Shown piece after piece: positions 1 through 9,048 of a stretch of DNA of 64,000 bases. How positions within the stretch are numbered: the first letter of the stretch is position 1; every line of letters starts with the position of its first letter. The stretch is from the NCBI GenBank assembly GCA_020199775.1, contig JAIVJZ010000001.1:62001-126000 (forward strand), written 5' to 3'. The notes beneath the pieces are model-generated. The model did no database searches, had not been told where the DNA came from, and saw only the letters and a program-made list of their open reading frames with translations. The position numbers were made by a program, and so were the translations under genes. The DNA is from Acidobacteriota bacterium. Its GTDB lineage: Bacteria; Acidobacteriota; Blastocatellia; Pyrinomonadales; Pyrinomonadaceae.

Positions 1-492
1 ACGCTCGGCATCGGCGCGGAGGTGGCGGGGCGCGTCGCGGCGCAGGGGAGAGAGGTGCGGCGACTACCGGGCGAGGCGCGTTTCGCGCTCGCGGCCGTGC
101 AAGCCCTCGCGCGCTGGCGTGCGCGCCGCATCTCCGTGCGGGTGGGTGATGCGGCGGCATTCGAGTGCGTGACGAATCTGGTGGCGGTCGTCAACAGCGC
201 TTACGCGGGCGGCGGCATGATGTTCTCGCCCGAAGCGCGCACCGACGACGGCCTGCTCGACGTAGTCACCGCCTGCCGTCTGACGCGCGCTTCGCTCGTC
301 CGCGAGATGACACGCATCCATAGCGGCGGCCACGTCAAGAACCCGCGCGTGCTTATCTCGCGCGGCGAACGCGTCCGCATCGAACACCTGACACCGGCCG
401 ATGCGCTCGCGGTCGAAGCCGACGGCGACGTGCGCGGCCACACGCCGCTTGAGTTCCGCGTCCTCAAGGGTGCGCTCAGGGTGGTGGTTTGA
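1..492 (+). CDS. Lipid kinase of the YegS/diacylglycerol kinase family, C-terminal part
   Basis: This is the 3' part of a gene that begins before the window; the frame is open from base 1. The visible 163 residues start with a GIGAEVAG stretch typical of the end of the nucleotide-binding half. They continue with GGGMMFSPEA-RTDDGLLDVV and finish with EADGDV-GHTPLEFRVL, which is the usual C-terminal beta-sandwich of YegS/BmrU-type lipid kinases. These enzymes phosphorylate diacylglycerol or related lipids at the cytoplasmic membrane with ATP. The catalytic GGDGT segment would lie upstream and cannot be checked. The stop codon is followed within a few bases by the first heptamer repeat element. 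The next gene, rpiB, is convergent. Confidence 0.8.
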   Translation, partial: TLGIGAEVAGRVAAQGREVRRLPGEARFALAAVQALARWRARRISVRVGDAAAFECVTNLVAVVNSAYAGGGMMFSPEARTDDGLLDVVTACRLTRASLVREMTRIHSGGHVKNPRVLISRGERVRIEHLTPADALAVEADGDVRGHTPLEFRVLKGALRVVV

Positions 493-496
493 AAGA

Positions 497-606
497 GTTT
501 CAAGTTTCAAGTTTCAGGTTTCAAGTTAAAGAAGGAGCAACCTTCAGACTTGAAACTTGAAACCTGAAACTTGAAACCTTAACTTGAAACTTGAAACTTG
601 AAACCT
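497..606. repeat. Two-armed heptamer repeat element, GTTTCAA type
   Basis: The left arm (about 497-527) is four tandem units of GTTTCAA, one varied to GTTTCAG. The right arm (about 548-606) is eight reverse-complement units (ACTTGAA/ACCTGAA). A roughly 20-base spacer separates them. The element fills the whole gap between the stop codons of two convergent genes. Variant units are not in mirrored order, so the arms can pair in several registers. Confidence 0.9.
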
Positions 607-1064
607 TACGAAAGCGTCTCGCGCCGTTCGATGTCGAGCACTTTGTCGAGGCGGCGTCGGTGGCGTTCTTCTCCGGTGAAGCGCGCGCCGACGAAGGCGC
701 GCACGATCTCGGTCGCCACTTCGATGCCGACGACGCGCGCGCCGAGACAGAGGACGTTGCAGTCGTCGTGCTCGCGCGATTGGCGCGCCGAGTAGGTATC
801 GCCGCACAGGGCGGCGCGCACGCCGCGCAGTTTGTTCGCCGCCACCGCCGCCCCGACGCCGCTCCCGCAGATGATGATGCCGCACTCCGCGCGTCCATCG
901 CGCACGGCCTCGCCCACACGCGCGGCGTAGTCCGGGTAGTCGTCGGGCTGCGTGCCGTCGTGCGTGCCGAAGTCCTCGATCTCGTGCCCCGCGCCGCCGA
1001 GGATTTTAATGATGTGTTCGTTGAGCGGGTAGCCGCCGTGATCCGCGCCGATGGCGATCTTCAT
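606..1064 (-). CDS. rpiB: Ribose-5-phosphate isomerase B
   Basis: This 152-residue protein has the usual length and layout of RpiB, which interconverts ribose 5-phosphate and ribulose 5-phosphate in the non-oxidative pentose phosphate pathway in the cytoplasm. The N-terminus MKIAIGADHGG carries the Asp8-His9 pair of the phosphosugar site. CGSGVG around residues 66-71 contains the catalytic cysteine, at the position seen in the E. coli enzyme, and REHDDCN near residue 99 holds the ring-opening histidine. It lies two genes downstream of transketolase on the same strand, which fits a pentose-phosphate role. Its stop codon abuts the right arm of the heptamer element. Assignment is secure; allose-6-phosphate isomerase activity is also known in this family. 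Confidence 0.95.
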   Translation of the reverse strand: MKIAIGADHGGYPLNEHIIKILGGAGHEIEDFGTHDGTQPDDYPDYAARVGEAVRDGRAECGIIICGSGVGAAVAANKLRGVRAALCGDTYSARQSREHDDCNVLCLGARVVGIEVATEIVRAFVGARFTGEERHRRRLDKVLDIERRETLS

Positions 1065-1125
1065 TCGGGTTCTCTCCTTGGCGACGGATTGTAACGCGAA
1101 AGCCGAGAAGCCGCGCGCGTGCGCG

Positions 1126-2520
1126 TCACTTGCGCGCGGCGCGCAGGTTGATGGTGAGCGTCCGCCCCGCGCGTTCGAGACGCGCGCCGCGAAACTCCGC
1201 CTTGATCCCTGTGGCTTCGAGCGTGAGTTTATCTCCGGCTTCCCGCACGGAGGGTTCGGCGGCGAGTCCGGCGAGGGTCAGTTGGCGCACGCCGTTAAAG
1301 AGCGGGTGCGCGCCCGCGCCGGTGGTGAGCATGTGCGGGTGGAAACTCTCAATCGCGCCCGCGTCGTTGCCGAGTTTGAGATGGCGCGTGTGGAGCACGT
1401 CCGACGCGCCGAGCTTGCGCACGTTCAGGGGATCGAAGCCCTGCGGCCAGAGCGGCGCGGCGTCGTCTGCATTGACGACGATCTTCCAACCGGCCTGCGC
1501 CGCAAACGCGCGCCGCGCAGTTTCCCTTCGCGCGTGCAAAGTTTCCGTCTCGACTTTTGCGCGCGAGCGCGCCGCCGTCGCGAACGAGCCGGAGGCCGCG
1601 CACGTCGAACGCGAAGGCGCGGCGTCGAGCGCGGCGGCGAGCAGTTCGTCGAGCGAGCGCGGGTCGCCCGCTTCGAGCCGCGCAGCCCAACCGGGAGCGA
1701 AGCGTTCGAGCAGGAGGGCGAGCGCGTGTCCGGTCGCGTAGCCGCGCGTGCGAAGTTCTTCGGCGGGGTATTCGTTCGCAGTCAGGCCAGAGCGGCGCGC
1801 GCCCGCGGCGAGGGCTTCGACGTAACGCGCGAGTCCTTCGTTCAGTTCGAGCGCGCGCTCGTACCGGGACGCGCCCGTGCCGAGTCGGGCGAAACGTTCG
1901 CGGCGCGTGGCGAGCGCGAGACGCGCGCGGCAGGCGGCGTCCTTCGAGTCGGCGGCGCGTTCGGCGCGTCGCAAAGATTCCGACTCGATGCGCCTGAGCG
2001 CGAGCAGTTCCGCGTCTTCGAATGGGTAGGTGAACAGTTCGAGTTCGTTGCCCGCCCACTTCGGATGCCGCTCGCGCTGGTGGACGTGGAACATCTCGTG
2101 GACGACGAGCGCGGCGCGCTCTTTCAGAGACAGCTTCGACGCGGGATCGAGCATCGCCGTGGCCGTCCAGACGCCGCCGAGTTTGGCGGGCGCGTTGGCC
2201 GTCACCGTCTCGTGGCGGCCGGGGAACGCCCACACGCCCCGGCGCGACGAGAGCGAGACGAATTCTTTGGGCGGGTCGGGGTGACGGAAAAGCAGCGTCG
2301 TCTGCCCGTCGTAGATTTCGACGGGCACGCGACGCGGGTCGAAGTCAGGCCAGAGAATTGTCCGCGACGCGATGCGATCAACTTCGGCGACGACGGCGTA
2401 AACGTCCACGGCAGCAGCAGCAGCGGCGGCGGCCGGGGCGACGCGGCGCGGCGCGGGCTGCGCCGGAACGCGGAACACCGCCGGGCTGCAAAGCAACAGC
2501 AGGACGACGAAGATACGCAT
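1126..2520 (-). CDS. Secreted protein with gluzincin-like HExxH site, function unknown
   Basis: The 464-residue product starts with a signal peptide (hydrophobic residues 4-16, likely cleaved near an AQP site) followed by an alanine-rich linker. Residues 137-150 contain VVHEMFHVHQ, a classical HExxH zinc motif (His141, Glu142, His145). An NEGLA motif near residue 228 offers the third ligand Glu, as in gluzincin metallopeptidases. The spacing of about 80 residues between motif and Glu is longer than in thermolysin or M1 families. The C-terminal third (from about residue 330) looks like a separate beta-rich domain. I do not recognise a named family. It sits between transketolase and rpiB on the same strand without an obvious link to them. 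A secreted peptidase is inferred only from the motif. Confidence 0.7.
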   Translation of the reverse strand: MRIFVVLLLLCSPAVFRVPAQPAPRRVAPAAAAAAAAVDVYAVVAEVDRIASRTILWPDFDPRRVPVEIYDGQTTLLFRHPDPPKEFVSLSSRRGVWAFPGRHETVTANAPAKLGGVWTATAMLDPASKLSLKERAALVVHEMFHVHQRERHPKWAGNELELFTYPFEDAELLALRRIESESLRRAERAADSKDAACRARLALATRRERFARLGTGASRYERALELNEGLARYVEALAAGARRSGLTANEYPAEELRTRGYATGHALALLLERFAPGWAARLEAGDPRSLDELLAAALDAAPSRSTCAASGSFATAARSRAKVETETLHARRETARRAFAAQAGWKIVVNADDAAPLWPQGFDPLNVRKLGASDVLHTRHLKLGNDAGAIESFHPHMLTTGAGAHPLFNGVRQLTLAGLAAEPSVREAGDKLTLEATGIKAEFRGARLERAGRTLTINLRAARK

Positions 2521-2562
2521 GACGGAAATTCAGCCGCCGGGGCGCAAAAGTTCCCAGAAGAA

Positions 2563-4611
2563 TTATTTGCCGAGCAGAGCGCGTGCGCGCGCCACGACGT
2601 TTTCGACGTTGAAACCGAGGTTCTTGAGCGCAACGTCGCCGGGGGCTGATGCGCCGAAGCGGTCGAGGCACACGCAGTCGCCCGCCAGCCCCGTGTAGCG
2701 TGCCCAACCGAGGCTCGCGCCGGCTTCGACGGCGAGGCGCGCCATGACTTTCTGCGGCAAGACCTCTTCGCGATAGCTCGCCTCCTGCGCGTCGAACAAC
2801 TCGCAGCAGGGCATCGAGACGACGCGCACGCCCGTGCCTTCCTGCTGCAACTCTTCGCGTGCCGCAAGCGCGAGCGAAACTTCCGAGCCGGTGGCGATGA
2901 TGATGAGTTGCGGCGTCGCGCTTTGCCCTTCGTCGCCGGTCGCTTCGGCGAGGATGTACGCGCCGCGCCGCGCGCCCGCGGCCGGGTTGTAAAGTTTCTG
3001 ATCGATGACGGGCACTTTCTGGCGCGTGAGGATGAGCGCGGTCGGCGCGTGGCGTCGTTCGATGGCGATGCGCCAGGCCTCGCGCGTCTCGTGCGGGTCG
3101 GCGGGGCGGATGACGTAGAGATTGGGGATGGCGCGCAGCCCCGCGAGGTGTTCGACGGGCTGGTGCGTCGGGCCGTCTTCGCCGAGTCCGACCGAGTCGT
3201 GCGTGAAGACGTAGATGACCTGCACTTCCGAGAGCGCGGCGAGGCGAATGGCGGGCTTCATGTAGTCGGAGAAGGTGAGGAACGTGCCGCCGTAAGGGAT
3301 CAGCCCGCCGTTGAGACTGATGCCCGTCAGGGTCGCGCCCATCGCGTGTTCGCGCACGCCGAAATGAAGGATGCGGCCGTCGTATGACGCGGGCTGAAAA
3401 CTGCCGCCCTCTTTGATGTCTGTGTTGTTCGAGACGCCGAGGTCGGCCGAGCCGCCGATGAGCGCGGGGAGCGCGCCCGCGAGCGCGTTGATCACTTCGC
3501 CCGAAGCGACGCGCGTCGCCGACGGCTTCGCGTCCGCGAACGTCGGCAACTTGTCTTCCCAACCGGCGGGCAGGTCGCCCGACATCAGGTCGCGCCACGC
3601 GCGCCCTTCGTCGGCGTGCGCCTCCGCGTAGCGGGCGACGAGCGCGTCCCATTCCTGTTCGGCCCGCGCGCCGCGTTCGACGGCCATGCGGAAATGCGCG
3701 AGCGCGTCTTCGGGCAGGTGAAACTCCGCATCCTCCGGCCAGCCTAGCGCGCGTTTCGTCTCTTTCACCGCCTCCGCGCCGGGCGCGTCCGAGTGCGCCT
3801 TGCGCGTGCCCGCCGCGGGCATGCCGTAGCCGATAACGGTCTTGACGGAGACGAGCGACGGCCGCGTCGTCTCGGCTTGAGCTTCACGGATGGCGCGTTC
3901 GATGGCTTCGAGGTCGTTGCCGTCTTCCACGGTCACAGTGTGCCAGCCGTAAGACTCGAAACGCTTCGGCACGTCTTCGGTGAAGGCGAGCGAGGTGAAG
4001 CCTTCGATGGTCACGCGGTTGTCGTCGTAGAGGTAGATGAGTTTGCCGAGTTTGAGATGACCGGCGAGCGAGGCGGCTTCGCTCGCGACGCCCTCCATCA
4101 AGTCGCCGTCAGAGACGATTGAATAGACGTAGTGATCGATCAGGGGCAGGCCGTCGCGGTTGAACTTCGCCGCGAGGTGCGCCGCGCCCATCGCCATCCC
4201 GACGCCGTTGGCGAACCCCTGACCGAGCGGCCCCGTCGTGATCTCGACGCCGGGCGTCAGCACGTTTTCGGGATGCCCGGCCGTTTTCGACCCCCACTGG
4301 CGGAACTTCTTCAACTCTTCGAGCGGCAGGTCGTAGCCCGTCAGGTGCAGCAGCGAATAGACGAGCATCGAGCCGTGACCGGCCGAGAGCAGGAAGCGGT
4401 CGCGGTTCTGCCACTTCGGGTTGCGCGGGTTGTGTCGAAGAAAACGCGTCCACAGCACGTAGGCCATCGGGGCTGCGCCGAGCGGCAGTCCGGGGTGGCC
4501 GCTCTCGGCGCGCTGCACGGCGTCGAGCGAGAGCGTGCGAATCGTGTTGATGCAGAGTTGGTCGAGTTGCGGGTCGGGCGGCGTGGCGGTTGGACGTGTT
4601 GACGCGCTCAT
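2563..4611 (-). CDS. tkt: Transketolase
   Basis: The product is 682 residues when started at the ATG at 4611, which has a GAGGAAA ribosome-binding site upstream; the frame is open further back but without support. Transketolase moves two-carbon units between sugar phosphates using thiamine diphosphate. Visible hallmarks are the [11 protein letters not shown] start of the TPP-binding domain, the HGS.MLYS-like segment ([13 protein letters not shown]), [13 protein letters not shown] with YDDN for Mg-TPP binding, and the central pyrimidine domain with GVREHAMG. The C-terminal domain ends with [11 protein letters not shown]. Length and order match bacterial Tkt. Together with rpiB it supplies non-oxidative pentose phosphate reactions. 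Confidence 0.96.
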   Translation of the reverse strand: MSASTRPTATPPDPQLDQLCINTIRTLSLDAVQRAESGHPGLPLGAAPMAYVLWTRFLRHNPRNPKWQNRDRFLLSAGHGSMLVYSLLHLTGYDLPLEELKKFRQWGSKTAGHPENVLTPGVEITTGPLGQGFANGVGMAMGAAHLAAKFNRDGLPLIDHYVYSIVSDGDLMEGVASEAASLAGHLKLGKLIYLYDDNRVTIEGFTSLAFTEDVPKRFESYGWHTVTVEDGNDLEAIERAIREAQAETTRPSLVSVKTVIGYGMPAAGTRKAHSDAPGAEAVKETKRALGWPEDAEFHLPEDALAHFRMAVERGARAEQEWDALVARYAEAHADEGRAWRDLMSGDLPAGWEDKLPTFADAKPSATRVASGEVINALAGALPALIGGSADLGVSNNTDIKEGGSFQPASYDGRILHFGVREHAMGATLTGISLNGGLIPYGGTFLTFSDYMKPAIRLAALSEVQVIYVFTHDSVGLGEDGPTHQPVEHLAGLRAIPNLYVIRPADPHETREAWRIAIERRHAPTALILTRQKVPVIDQKLYNPAAGARRGAYILAEATGDEGQSATPQLIIIATGSEVSLALAAREELQQEGTGVRVVSMPCCELFDAQEASYREEVLPQKVMARLAVEAGASLGWARYTGLAGDCVCLDRFGASAPGDVALKNLGFNVENVVARARALLGK

Positions 4612-4762
4612 AATCGGGAAGTTTCCTCGCTTCTGTTGCAAATATGAATGACCGGCGGTCGCCGTGGATTCTAACGTAAGCGGACGCGCGGCGCGACCCG
4701 GCTCTCCCACGCGCGCGTCCGCTTACGGGCGCGCGGCGCGTGTTGCGGTCTTCACCTGCCCG

Positions 4763-5215
4763 TCACTCCGCACGGTTCTTCATAAAATATTCGACGACGA
4801 AGATGGTGTCTTCGCCGAAGTATTGATTGACCGTCTTGAGGGCGCGGAAGGTCTTGCGGCGGCTGACGTTGTGCGCGGTCTCGATCTCGGCGACGAAGTT
4901 GAAGACGCAGTCGCGCAGCAGTTCGAGTTCGCGCAGGAGGTCGATGAGCGAGTAGCCTTCGAGCGAGCGCGTGTAGCCGTGTTGGCTGGCGGCGCGCGCG
5001 GTGGCAAAGTCGGGCACGTCGTCTTGGCTGAGGAGCGTGCAGAGTTCTTCGAGCATCTGCGGGACGTGATCCACGATCTGCGTCGTCGTCAGCCGGTCGT
5101 CCGAGCGCATGTGCGCGTCTTCGCGCACGCGCCGCACCCAGTCGAGCGTGATCTCGTCAATGCTGTTTTGGAACGCCTCGCACAGCGCGTCCGTGTTGTC
5201 GGCCACGAAGTCCAC
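4763..5215 (-). CDS. Stand-alone RsbRD N-terminal-like sensor domain protein
   Basis: The 150-residue protein is all helical by appearance. Its centre, HGYTRSLEGYSLIDLLREL followed by ELLRDCVF, matches the pattern of the RsbRD_N domain, a four-helix bundle usually found at the N-terminus of histidine kinases and stressosome-type RsbR proteins. Here no kinase or STAS domain follows, so it is a single-domain version. A role in signal sensing or partner switching is inferred from the family. It lies downstream of a subtilase gene but behind a clear terminator, so it probably has its own promoter. A receiver/RsbW-like fusion elsewhere in the window (16455-17375) could be a functional relative, without direct evidence. 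Confidence 0.7.
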   Translation of the reverse strand: MDFVADNTDALCEAFQNSIDEITLDWVRRVREDAHMRSDDRLTTTQIVDHVPQMLEELCTLLSQDDVPDFATARAASQHGYTRSLEGYSLIDLLRELELLRDCVFNFVAEIETAHNVSRRKTFRALKTVNQYFGEDTIFVVEYFMKNRAE

Positions 5216-5224
5216 CTTAACTAA

Positions 5225-5258
5225 AAGCCCCTCCGACCGGAGAGGGTCGAAGGGGCTT
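5225..5258 (-). terminator. Rho-independent terminator after the subtilase gene
   Basis: A 14-bp stem with a single mismatch (AAGCCCCT-CGACC with its complement) and a 6-base loop is followed on the minus strand by TTTT. It lies 35 bases past the subtilase stop codon and just before the next minus-strand gene. Confidence 0.85.
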
Positions 5259-5293
5259 CGGGAGTGTTGCTGTTCGGCATCGCGGTCTCCGTT

Positions 5294-6781
5294 TCACTCG
5301 GCGCGGACGGCGCGCGCCGCGTTGACGCGCCCGCCGCTTGAGACCTTGCCGTCGAGCGCGGGAAGTTTATCAACCGTGTCGAGGAGACGCTTGCGCAAGT
5401 CCGTCACGGAGAGGTCGGGGTTGACGGAGAGGATGAGCGCGGCGACGCCGGAGACGACCGGCGTCGCCATCGAAGTGCCCGAATGTTCTTCGTACTGGTT
5501 GCCCGGCCATGTGCTCATGATCTCCGCGCCGGGCGCGGCGATGTGGACGGTCTTCGCGCCGTAGTTGGAGAAGCGCGCGAGCGCGTCCGTGCGCGTGAGC
5601 GCGGCGACGCTCAGGACGTTCGGCAGATCGTAGTTTGAAGGATAGTGCGGGCGCGTGTCGTTGTTGGTCGAAGAGTTGCCCGCGGCGGCGATGAAGAGGA
5701 TGCCCTCGTCGCCCGCGCGCTTGATGGCGTCGCCGAGCGCGCGCGAACGCGCCGTCGAACCCCAACTCGCGCTGATGATGCGGACATCGACGCCCGCGCG
5801 TTTACGCGCGACGACGTAGTTGATGCACTCGATGGCGTCTTTGGTCGTGCCGCTGCCGTTGCGGCCGAGGAACTTCAGGGGCATGATCTCGACTTCCCAG
5901 TTGACGCCCGCGATGCCGTCGCTGTTGTCGCCTTCCGCGCCGATGATCCCGGCGCAGTGCGTGCCGTGGCCGTTGTCGTCCATCGGGTCGCCGTCGTTGT
6001 CCGAGGCGTCGAATCCGTGCCGGTCGTCAAAGTCGCCGAGGTCTTCGTCGGAGTAAGGGGCGAGCGAGGCGGGGCGCGTCCAGATGTTGCTCCGCAAGTC
6101 CTGATGCGTGTAATCGACGCCCGTGTCTATCACGGCGACGACGATCTTGCGGCTGCCCTTCGTCTTCGTCCACGCGCGCGTGGCGCACACGTCCGCGCCC
6201 GATTTGCCCGCGCGCTGCCCGGTGTTCAAGAGCGACCACTGCTCTCTGAAGAGCGGGTCGTTCGGCTCCATGCCGCCGTCGCCGGGGTGGCGCACGACGG
6301 GCGGATCGTCGTCATCGTCGTCGTCGCCATTGCCGCGCGCCGCTTCTTCAAAGTCGGCGGCGTTGCCCGTCGGGTCGAGTTCGATGACGGAGTTCGCTTC
6401 GGCGTATTCCACTTCGGGCAGGCCGCGATATTCGGCCGCGACCGTCTCCGGCGCGAGGCCGTCCTCGTCGGCGATGACGGCCTGATTGTCGATAAACTCG
6501 AAGCGGTCGAGCAGGCGGTCGTTGAGTCCCTCGGTGATCCGTTCGATGGCCGCGCGCGAAGTGCCGGGGCGGAAACGCACGATCACTTCGGCGTCTTCCA
6601 GTTCCTCTTCCGTGTCGCCCGCCTCATCCGAGTCGTGATCGTGCCCGTGCGGCGCGACGACAATGTGCTCCTTAGAGGTTTCGTGCAAACGCTCCATGCG
6701 CCGCATCTGACCGATGAACGCCGCGAGAATAACGACCGCCATTGCCAACGCCAGATGTCCGAAAAAATTCTGCCGGTTCAT
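5294..6781 (-). CDS. Subtilisin-like serine protease (family S8), membrane-anchored or secreted
   Basis: The 495-residue protein has an N-terminal hydrophobic segment (about residues 8-25) that could be a signal anchor. A His/Asp/Glu-rich stretch follows, then an inhibitor I9-like propeptide (about 64-135, AEVIVRFRPGTS... to VEYAEANSV). The S8 catalytic domain carries Asp219 (VAVIDTGVD), His272 (NGHGTHCAG), Asn369 (AAAGNSS) and Ser437 (HSGTSMATP), so the triad and oxyanion residue are intact. A run of seven aspartates lies between propeptide and catalytic domain, a possible calcium-binding or flexible linker. The C-terminus ends right after the catalytic domain. Such proteases act outside the cytoplasm. 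A terminator follows the gene. Confidence 0.93.
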   Translation of the reverse strand: MNRQNFFGHLALAMAVVILAAFIGQMRRMERLHETSKEHIVVAPHGHDHDSDEAGDTEEELEDAEVIVRFRPGTSRAAIERITEGLNDRLLDRFEFIDNQAVIADEDGLAPETVAAEYRGLPEVEYAEANSVIELDPTGNAADFEEAARGNGDDDDDDDPPVVRHPGDGGMEPNDPLFREQWSLLNTGQRAGKSGADVCATRAWTKTKGSRKIVVAVIDTGVDYTHQDLRSNIWTRPASLAPYSDEDLGDFDDRHGFDASDNDGDPMDDNGHGTHCAGIIGAEGDNSDGIAGVNWEVEIMPLKFLGRNGSGTTKDAIECINYVVARKRAGVDVRIISASWGSTARSRALGDAIKRAGDEGILFIAAAGNSSTNNDTRPHYPSNYDLPNVLSVAALTRTDALARFSNYGAKTVHIAAPGAEIMSTWPGNQYEEHSGTSMATPVVSGVAALILSVNPDLSVTDLRKRLLDTVDKLPALDGKVSSGGRVNAARAVRAE

Positions 6782-6824
6782 TACCTTACCTCACTGCTTC
6801 TTGCGGAAAAACTTTATGTGCGGT

Positions 6825-7100
6825 TTAGACGCTGTAGTTCGCGCCTTTGAAGTTGAAAAGACGGATGCGATTGCGGTTGGCGCGATACTCGTAAACGTCG
6901 CCGCCCGCGCTGAGGCGTATGCGCCAGCCCGGCGTGATCATCTGCGCGCTCATCTCGCCCGCCGCGCCCGCGCCGAACGACGCATCCGGGAAATCCGCAT
7001 CCTCAACCGAATCTTCTTTAATCTCATCTTCCGCCACGCCGAGTCTCCCGGCGAGATCAACTCTCGCCCTGCTCACGGCGTCCTCCCTACTCATAGCCAT
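6825..7100 (-). CDS. Small conserved protein, WPDASLG-type, function unknown
   Basis: This 91-residue protein has a GGAG ribosome-binding site before the ATG at 7100. The pattern ARVDLAGRLGVAEDEI, then DADFPDASFG, then AQMITPGWRIRLSAGGDVYEYR, is one I recognise as recurring in small proteins and domains of Acidobacteria, Chloroflexi and Cyanobacteria, but it has no assigned function that I can name. There is no signal peptide. It stands 43 bases upstream of the subtilase on the same strand and may be co-transcribed with it, which could suggest a protease-associated role such as inhibition or chaperoning of the protease; this is a guess from position only. Confidence 0.65.
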   Translation of the reverse strand: MAMSREDAVSRARVDLAGRLGVAEDEIKEDSVEDADFPDASFGAGAAGEMSAQMITPGWRIRLSAGGDVYEYRANRNRIRLFNFKGANYSV

Positions 7101-7303
7101 ACGCTCGACGCTCCTTCAAGGTTTCCCGTGCACGGGCGGAAAGACTTTTCACCCGCGGCTGCGACCGGCTTCGGCCGATCCGCCGCGCTCAACTCGACTG
7201 CGATTCATATTCTGCGCTCACCGGGGCGCATTCGTCAAAAAATTTACGCACGAGCCTGAAAGGCCGTCGCCATCCAACACGACGGAGCGATGAATAACTT
7301 CGC

Positions 7304-8089
7304 TCAAACCAAATCCCCGCACAGGTGTTGCAGCAAACCCGTCACGACGATGGCGGCCGTCTCCGCGCGCAAGACGCGCCCGCCGAACGTGACGGCGAGC
7401 CAACCCGCGTCCGCCGCGCGCGCGATCTCTTCGTCGTCCCAACCGCCCTCCGCGCCGACGAGCGCGATCAACTTCGCGGGACGCTCCCGCCATTCATGCA
7501 CGGTCTCCAACAGCCCGCGCCCGCCACGCTCCGTAAAAAATAGATGCCGTCCTTCGTCAACTCCTGCCGCGCCCGCTTCCGCCGCGAGCAACGCCGCGAA
7601 CTCGACGGGTGCGCAAACTTCGGGCAGGCGCGCGCGCCCCGATTGCTTGGCCGCTTCCAGTGCGAGCCGCCGCCAGCGCGCGACGCGATCCGACGCGTCG
7701 CGCGCTTCGCCCCTGAGGCGCACGTCGGCGCGCTTCGTCGCGACGGGCACGATGCGCCACACGCCCAACTCCGTCGCCTTCTGCACGACGAGATCGAACT
7801 TCTCGCCCTTCAACAACGCGACCGCGAGCGTCAGGTCGAGCGGCGACTCCGGCCTCTGCGGTTCGACCTCCCCACGCACTTCAAGCGTCACCGTCTCCGC
7901 ACGCCTACCGCCCACGGCGGCGACGACGCACGCGTACTCGCGCCCCGCGCCGTCGAACACGAAAGCCTCGTCGCCCGCCTTGAGCCGCAGCACGTTCAAC
8001 AGGTGCAGCGTCTCCTCGCGCGCGAGCGCGACGGTCGCGCCGTCGGGCGCGAACTGCTCGGGCGGGGCATAGAAACGGCGACGCGTCAT
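7304..8089 (-). CDS. rsmE: 16S rRNA (uracil1498-N3)-methyltransferase
   Basis: The 261-residue protein is a SPOUT-class methyltransferase of the RsmE family, which methylates N3 of U1498 in the 30S decoding region. Evidence is the N-terminal RRRFYAPPEQF and a PUA-like beta domain. The C-terminal knot follows with ALVGAEGGWDDEE, then VTFGGRVLRAETAAIVV, which match the IGPEGG and LG.RILRTETA motifs. The gene directly follows prmA, a common pairing of two translation-apparatus methyltransferases. The two are separated only by a heptamer repeat element whose arm ends 6 bases before this ATG. No Shine-Dalgarno sequence is visible. Confidence 0.95.
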   Translation of the reverse strand: MTRRRFYAPPEQFAPDGATVALAREETLHLLNVLRLKAGDEAFVFDGAGREYACVVAAVGGRRAETVTLEVRGEVEPQRPESPLDLTLAVALLKGEKFDLVVQKATELGVWRIVPVATKRADVRLRGEARDASDRVARWRRLALEAAKQSGRARLPEVCAPVEFAALLAAEAGAAGVDEGRHLFFTERGGRGLLETVHEWRERPAKLIALVGAEGGWDDEEIARAADAGWLAVTFGGRVLRAETAAIVVTGLLQHLCGDLV

Positions 8090-8095
8090 AAAAGA

Positions 8096-8190
8096 AACGA
8101 TGAACGATGAACGATGAACGATGAACCGAAGACACGATGACGAGCGATGTTTTGATTGTTGATTTCATTCATCGTTCATCGTTCATCGTT
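8096..8190. repeat. Two-armed heptamer repeat element, CGATGAA type
   Basis: The left arm (8096-8126) is just over four tandem CGATGAA units; the right arm (about 8164-8190) is nearly four reverse-complement units. The roughly 37-base centre is AT-richer than its surroundings. The element fills the gap between prmA (stop at 8195) and rsmE (start at 8089), both on the minus strand. Confidence 0.9.
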
Positions 8191-8194
8191 ATGC

Positions 8195-9040
8195 TTAGAC
8201 GACGATTGCCACCCACTCGCCGTCGCGCTCGGTCTTAGTCTCGCCCGCGCCGAGTTCGGCGAGTCGCGCGCGGACGGCGTCGGCCTGCGTGTCGAGAATG
8301 CCGGAGAGGATCAGGCGTCCGCAGGTTGCGCCGATGAGCGCGGGCAGGAGCGGCAGGATCACGTCGGCGGTCAGGTTGGCGCAGACGCAATCGAAGCACG
8401 CGCCCGCCTCTTCAATCGTGCCCGTGCGAAAGTTTATTTGCGCGGCCACGCCGTTGAGGGTCGCGTTCTCGCGCGCGATCTCGACGGCTTCGGCGTCCGT
8501 GTCGCAGGCTTCGACGCGCGCGCCCGCGTAGAGTTTCGCGGCGGCGATGGCGAGAATGCCCGTCCCTGTGCCGACATCGAAGAGGCTGCCGCCCGTGAAA
8601 TATTTTTCGAGCGCGGCGAGACAGAGGCGCGTCGTTTCGTGTGTGCCCGTGCCGAAGGCCATGCCCGGCTCGATGCGTATGACGATCCGCTCCGCCCTCT
8701 CTGCCACTTCGCCCCACGGCGGCGCGACGACGAAGCGCGCGCCCACTTCCACCGGCCGCCAACTCTTCTTCCACTCGCCCAACCAATCGCGCGCCTCAAC
8801 CTCGCGCGCCTCGATCTCGCGCACGCACGCGGGCGGCAGCGCGTAAATCCTGAGCGCGTCGAGCACGCGAGCGCGCACCGCTTCGCGCTCCGGCGCATGT
8901 GCGAAGTATCCGGCGACGCGCAGCACGTCCGCGTCTGCGGTCGGCGTCGTCTCCGTGCCCAACGCCCCGGCCTCCATCAACGCGTACTCCACCGCTTCGC
9001 GCGCCGCGCTCTCAACCGTCACATCAAGTGCGTGCCACAT
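8195..9040 (-). CDS. prmA: Ribosomal protein L11 methyltransferase
   Basis: The 281-residue protein matches PrmA, which trimethylates lysines and the N-terminus of ribosomal protein L11 using S-adenosylmethionine. The C-terminal Rossmann domain shows GMAFGTGTHETTRLCL, the SAM motif DVGTGTGILAIAAAKL, and the CANLTADVILPLLP segment that corresponds to the NPPY/NLxxxxL acceptor-side motif. The N-terminal substrate-recognition domain is present but shorter and Arg/Ala-rich. It is flanked on both sides by CGATGAA-type heptamer elements. The next genes, rsmE and era, are also translation-related, so this is a small ribosome-maturation block. Confidence 0.94.
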   Translation of the reverse strand: MWHALDVTVESAAREAVEYALMEAGALGTETTPTADADVLRVAGYFAHAPEREAVRARVLDALRIYALPPACVREIEAREVEARDWLGEWKKSWRPVEVGARFVVAPPWGEVAERAERIVIRIEPGMAFGTGTHETTRLCLAALEKYFTGGSLFDVGTGTGILAIAAAKLYAGARVEACDTDAEAVEIARENATLNGVAAQINFRTGTIEEAGACFDCVCANLTADVILPLLPALIGATCGRLILSGILDTQADAVRARLAELGAGETKTERDGEWVAIVV

Positions 9041-9048
9041 AACTCAGA

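Noticed and set aside
497..606. Heptamer arrays as CRISPR
   Set aside because: Units are 7 bp without unique spacers and arms are inverted; there are no cas genes.
1051..2649. Long plus-strand open frame opposite the HExxH and transketolase genes
   Set aside because: Arg/Glu-rich shadow of high-GC codon use with no motif; the minus-strand gene has a signal peptide and HExxH site.
5645..6850. 401-codon plus-strand frame opposite the subtilase gene
   Set aside because: Antisense of the S8 catalytic domain; no independent signal.
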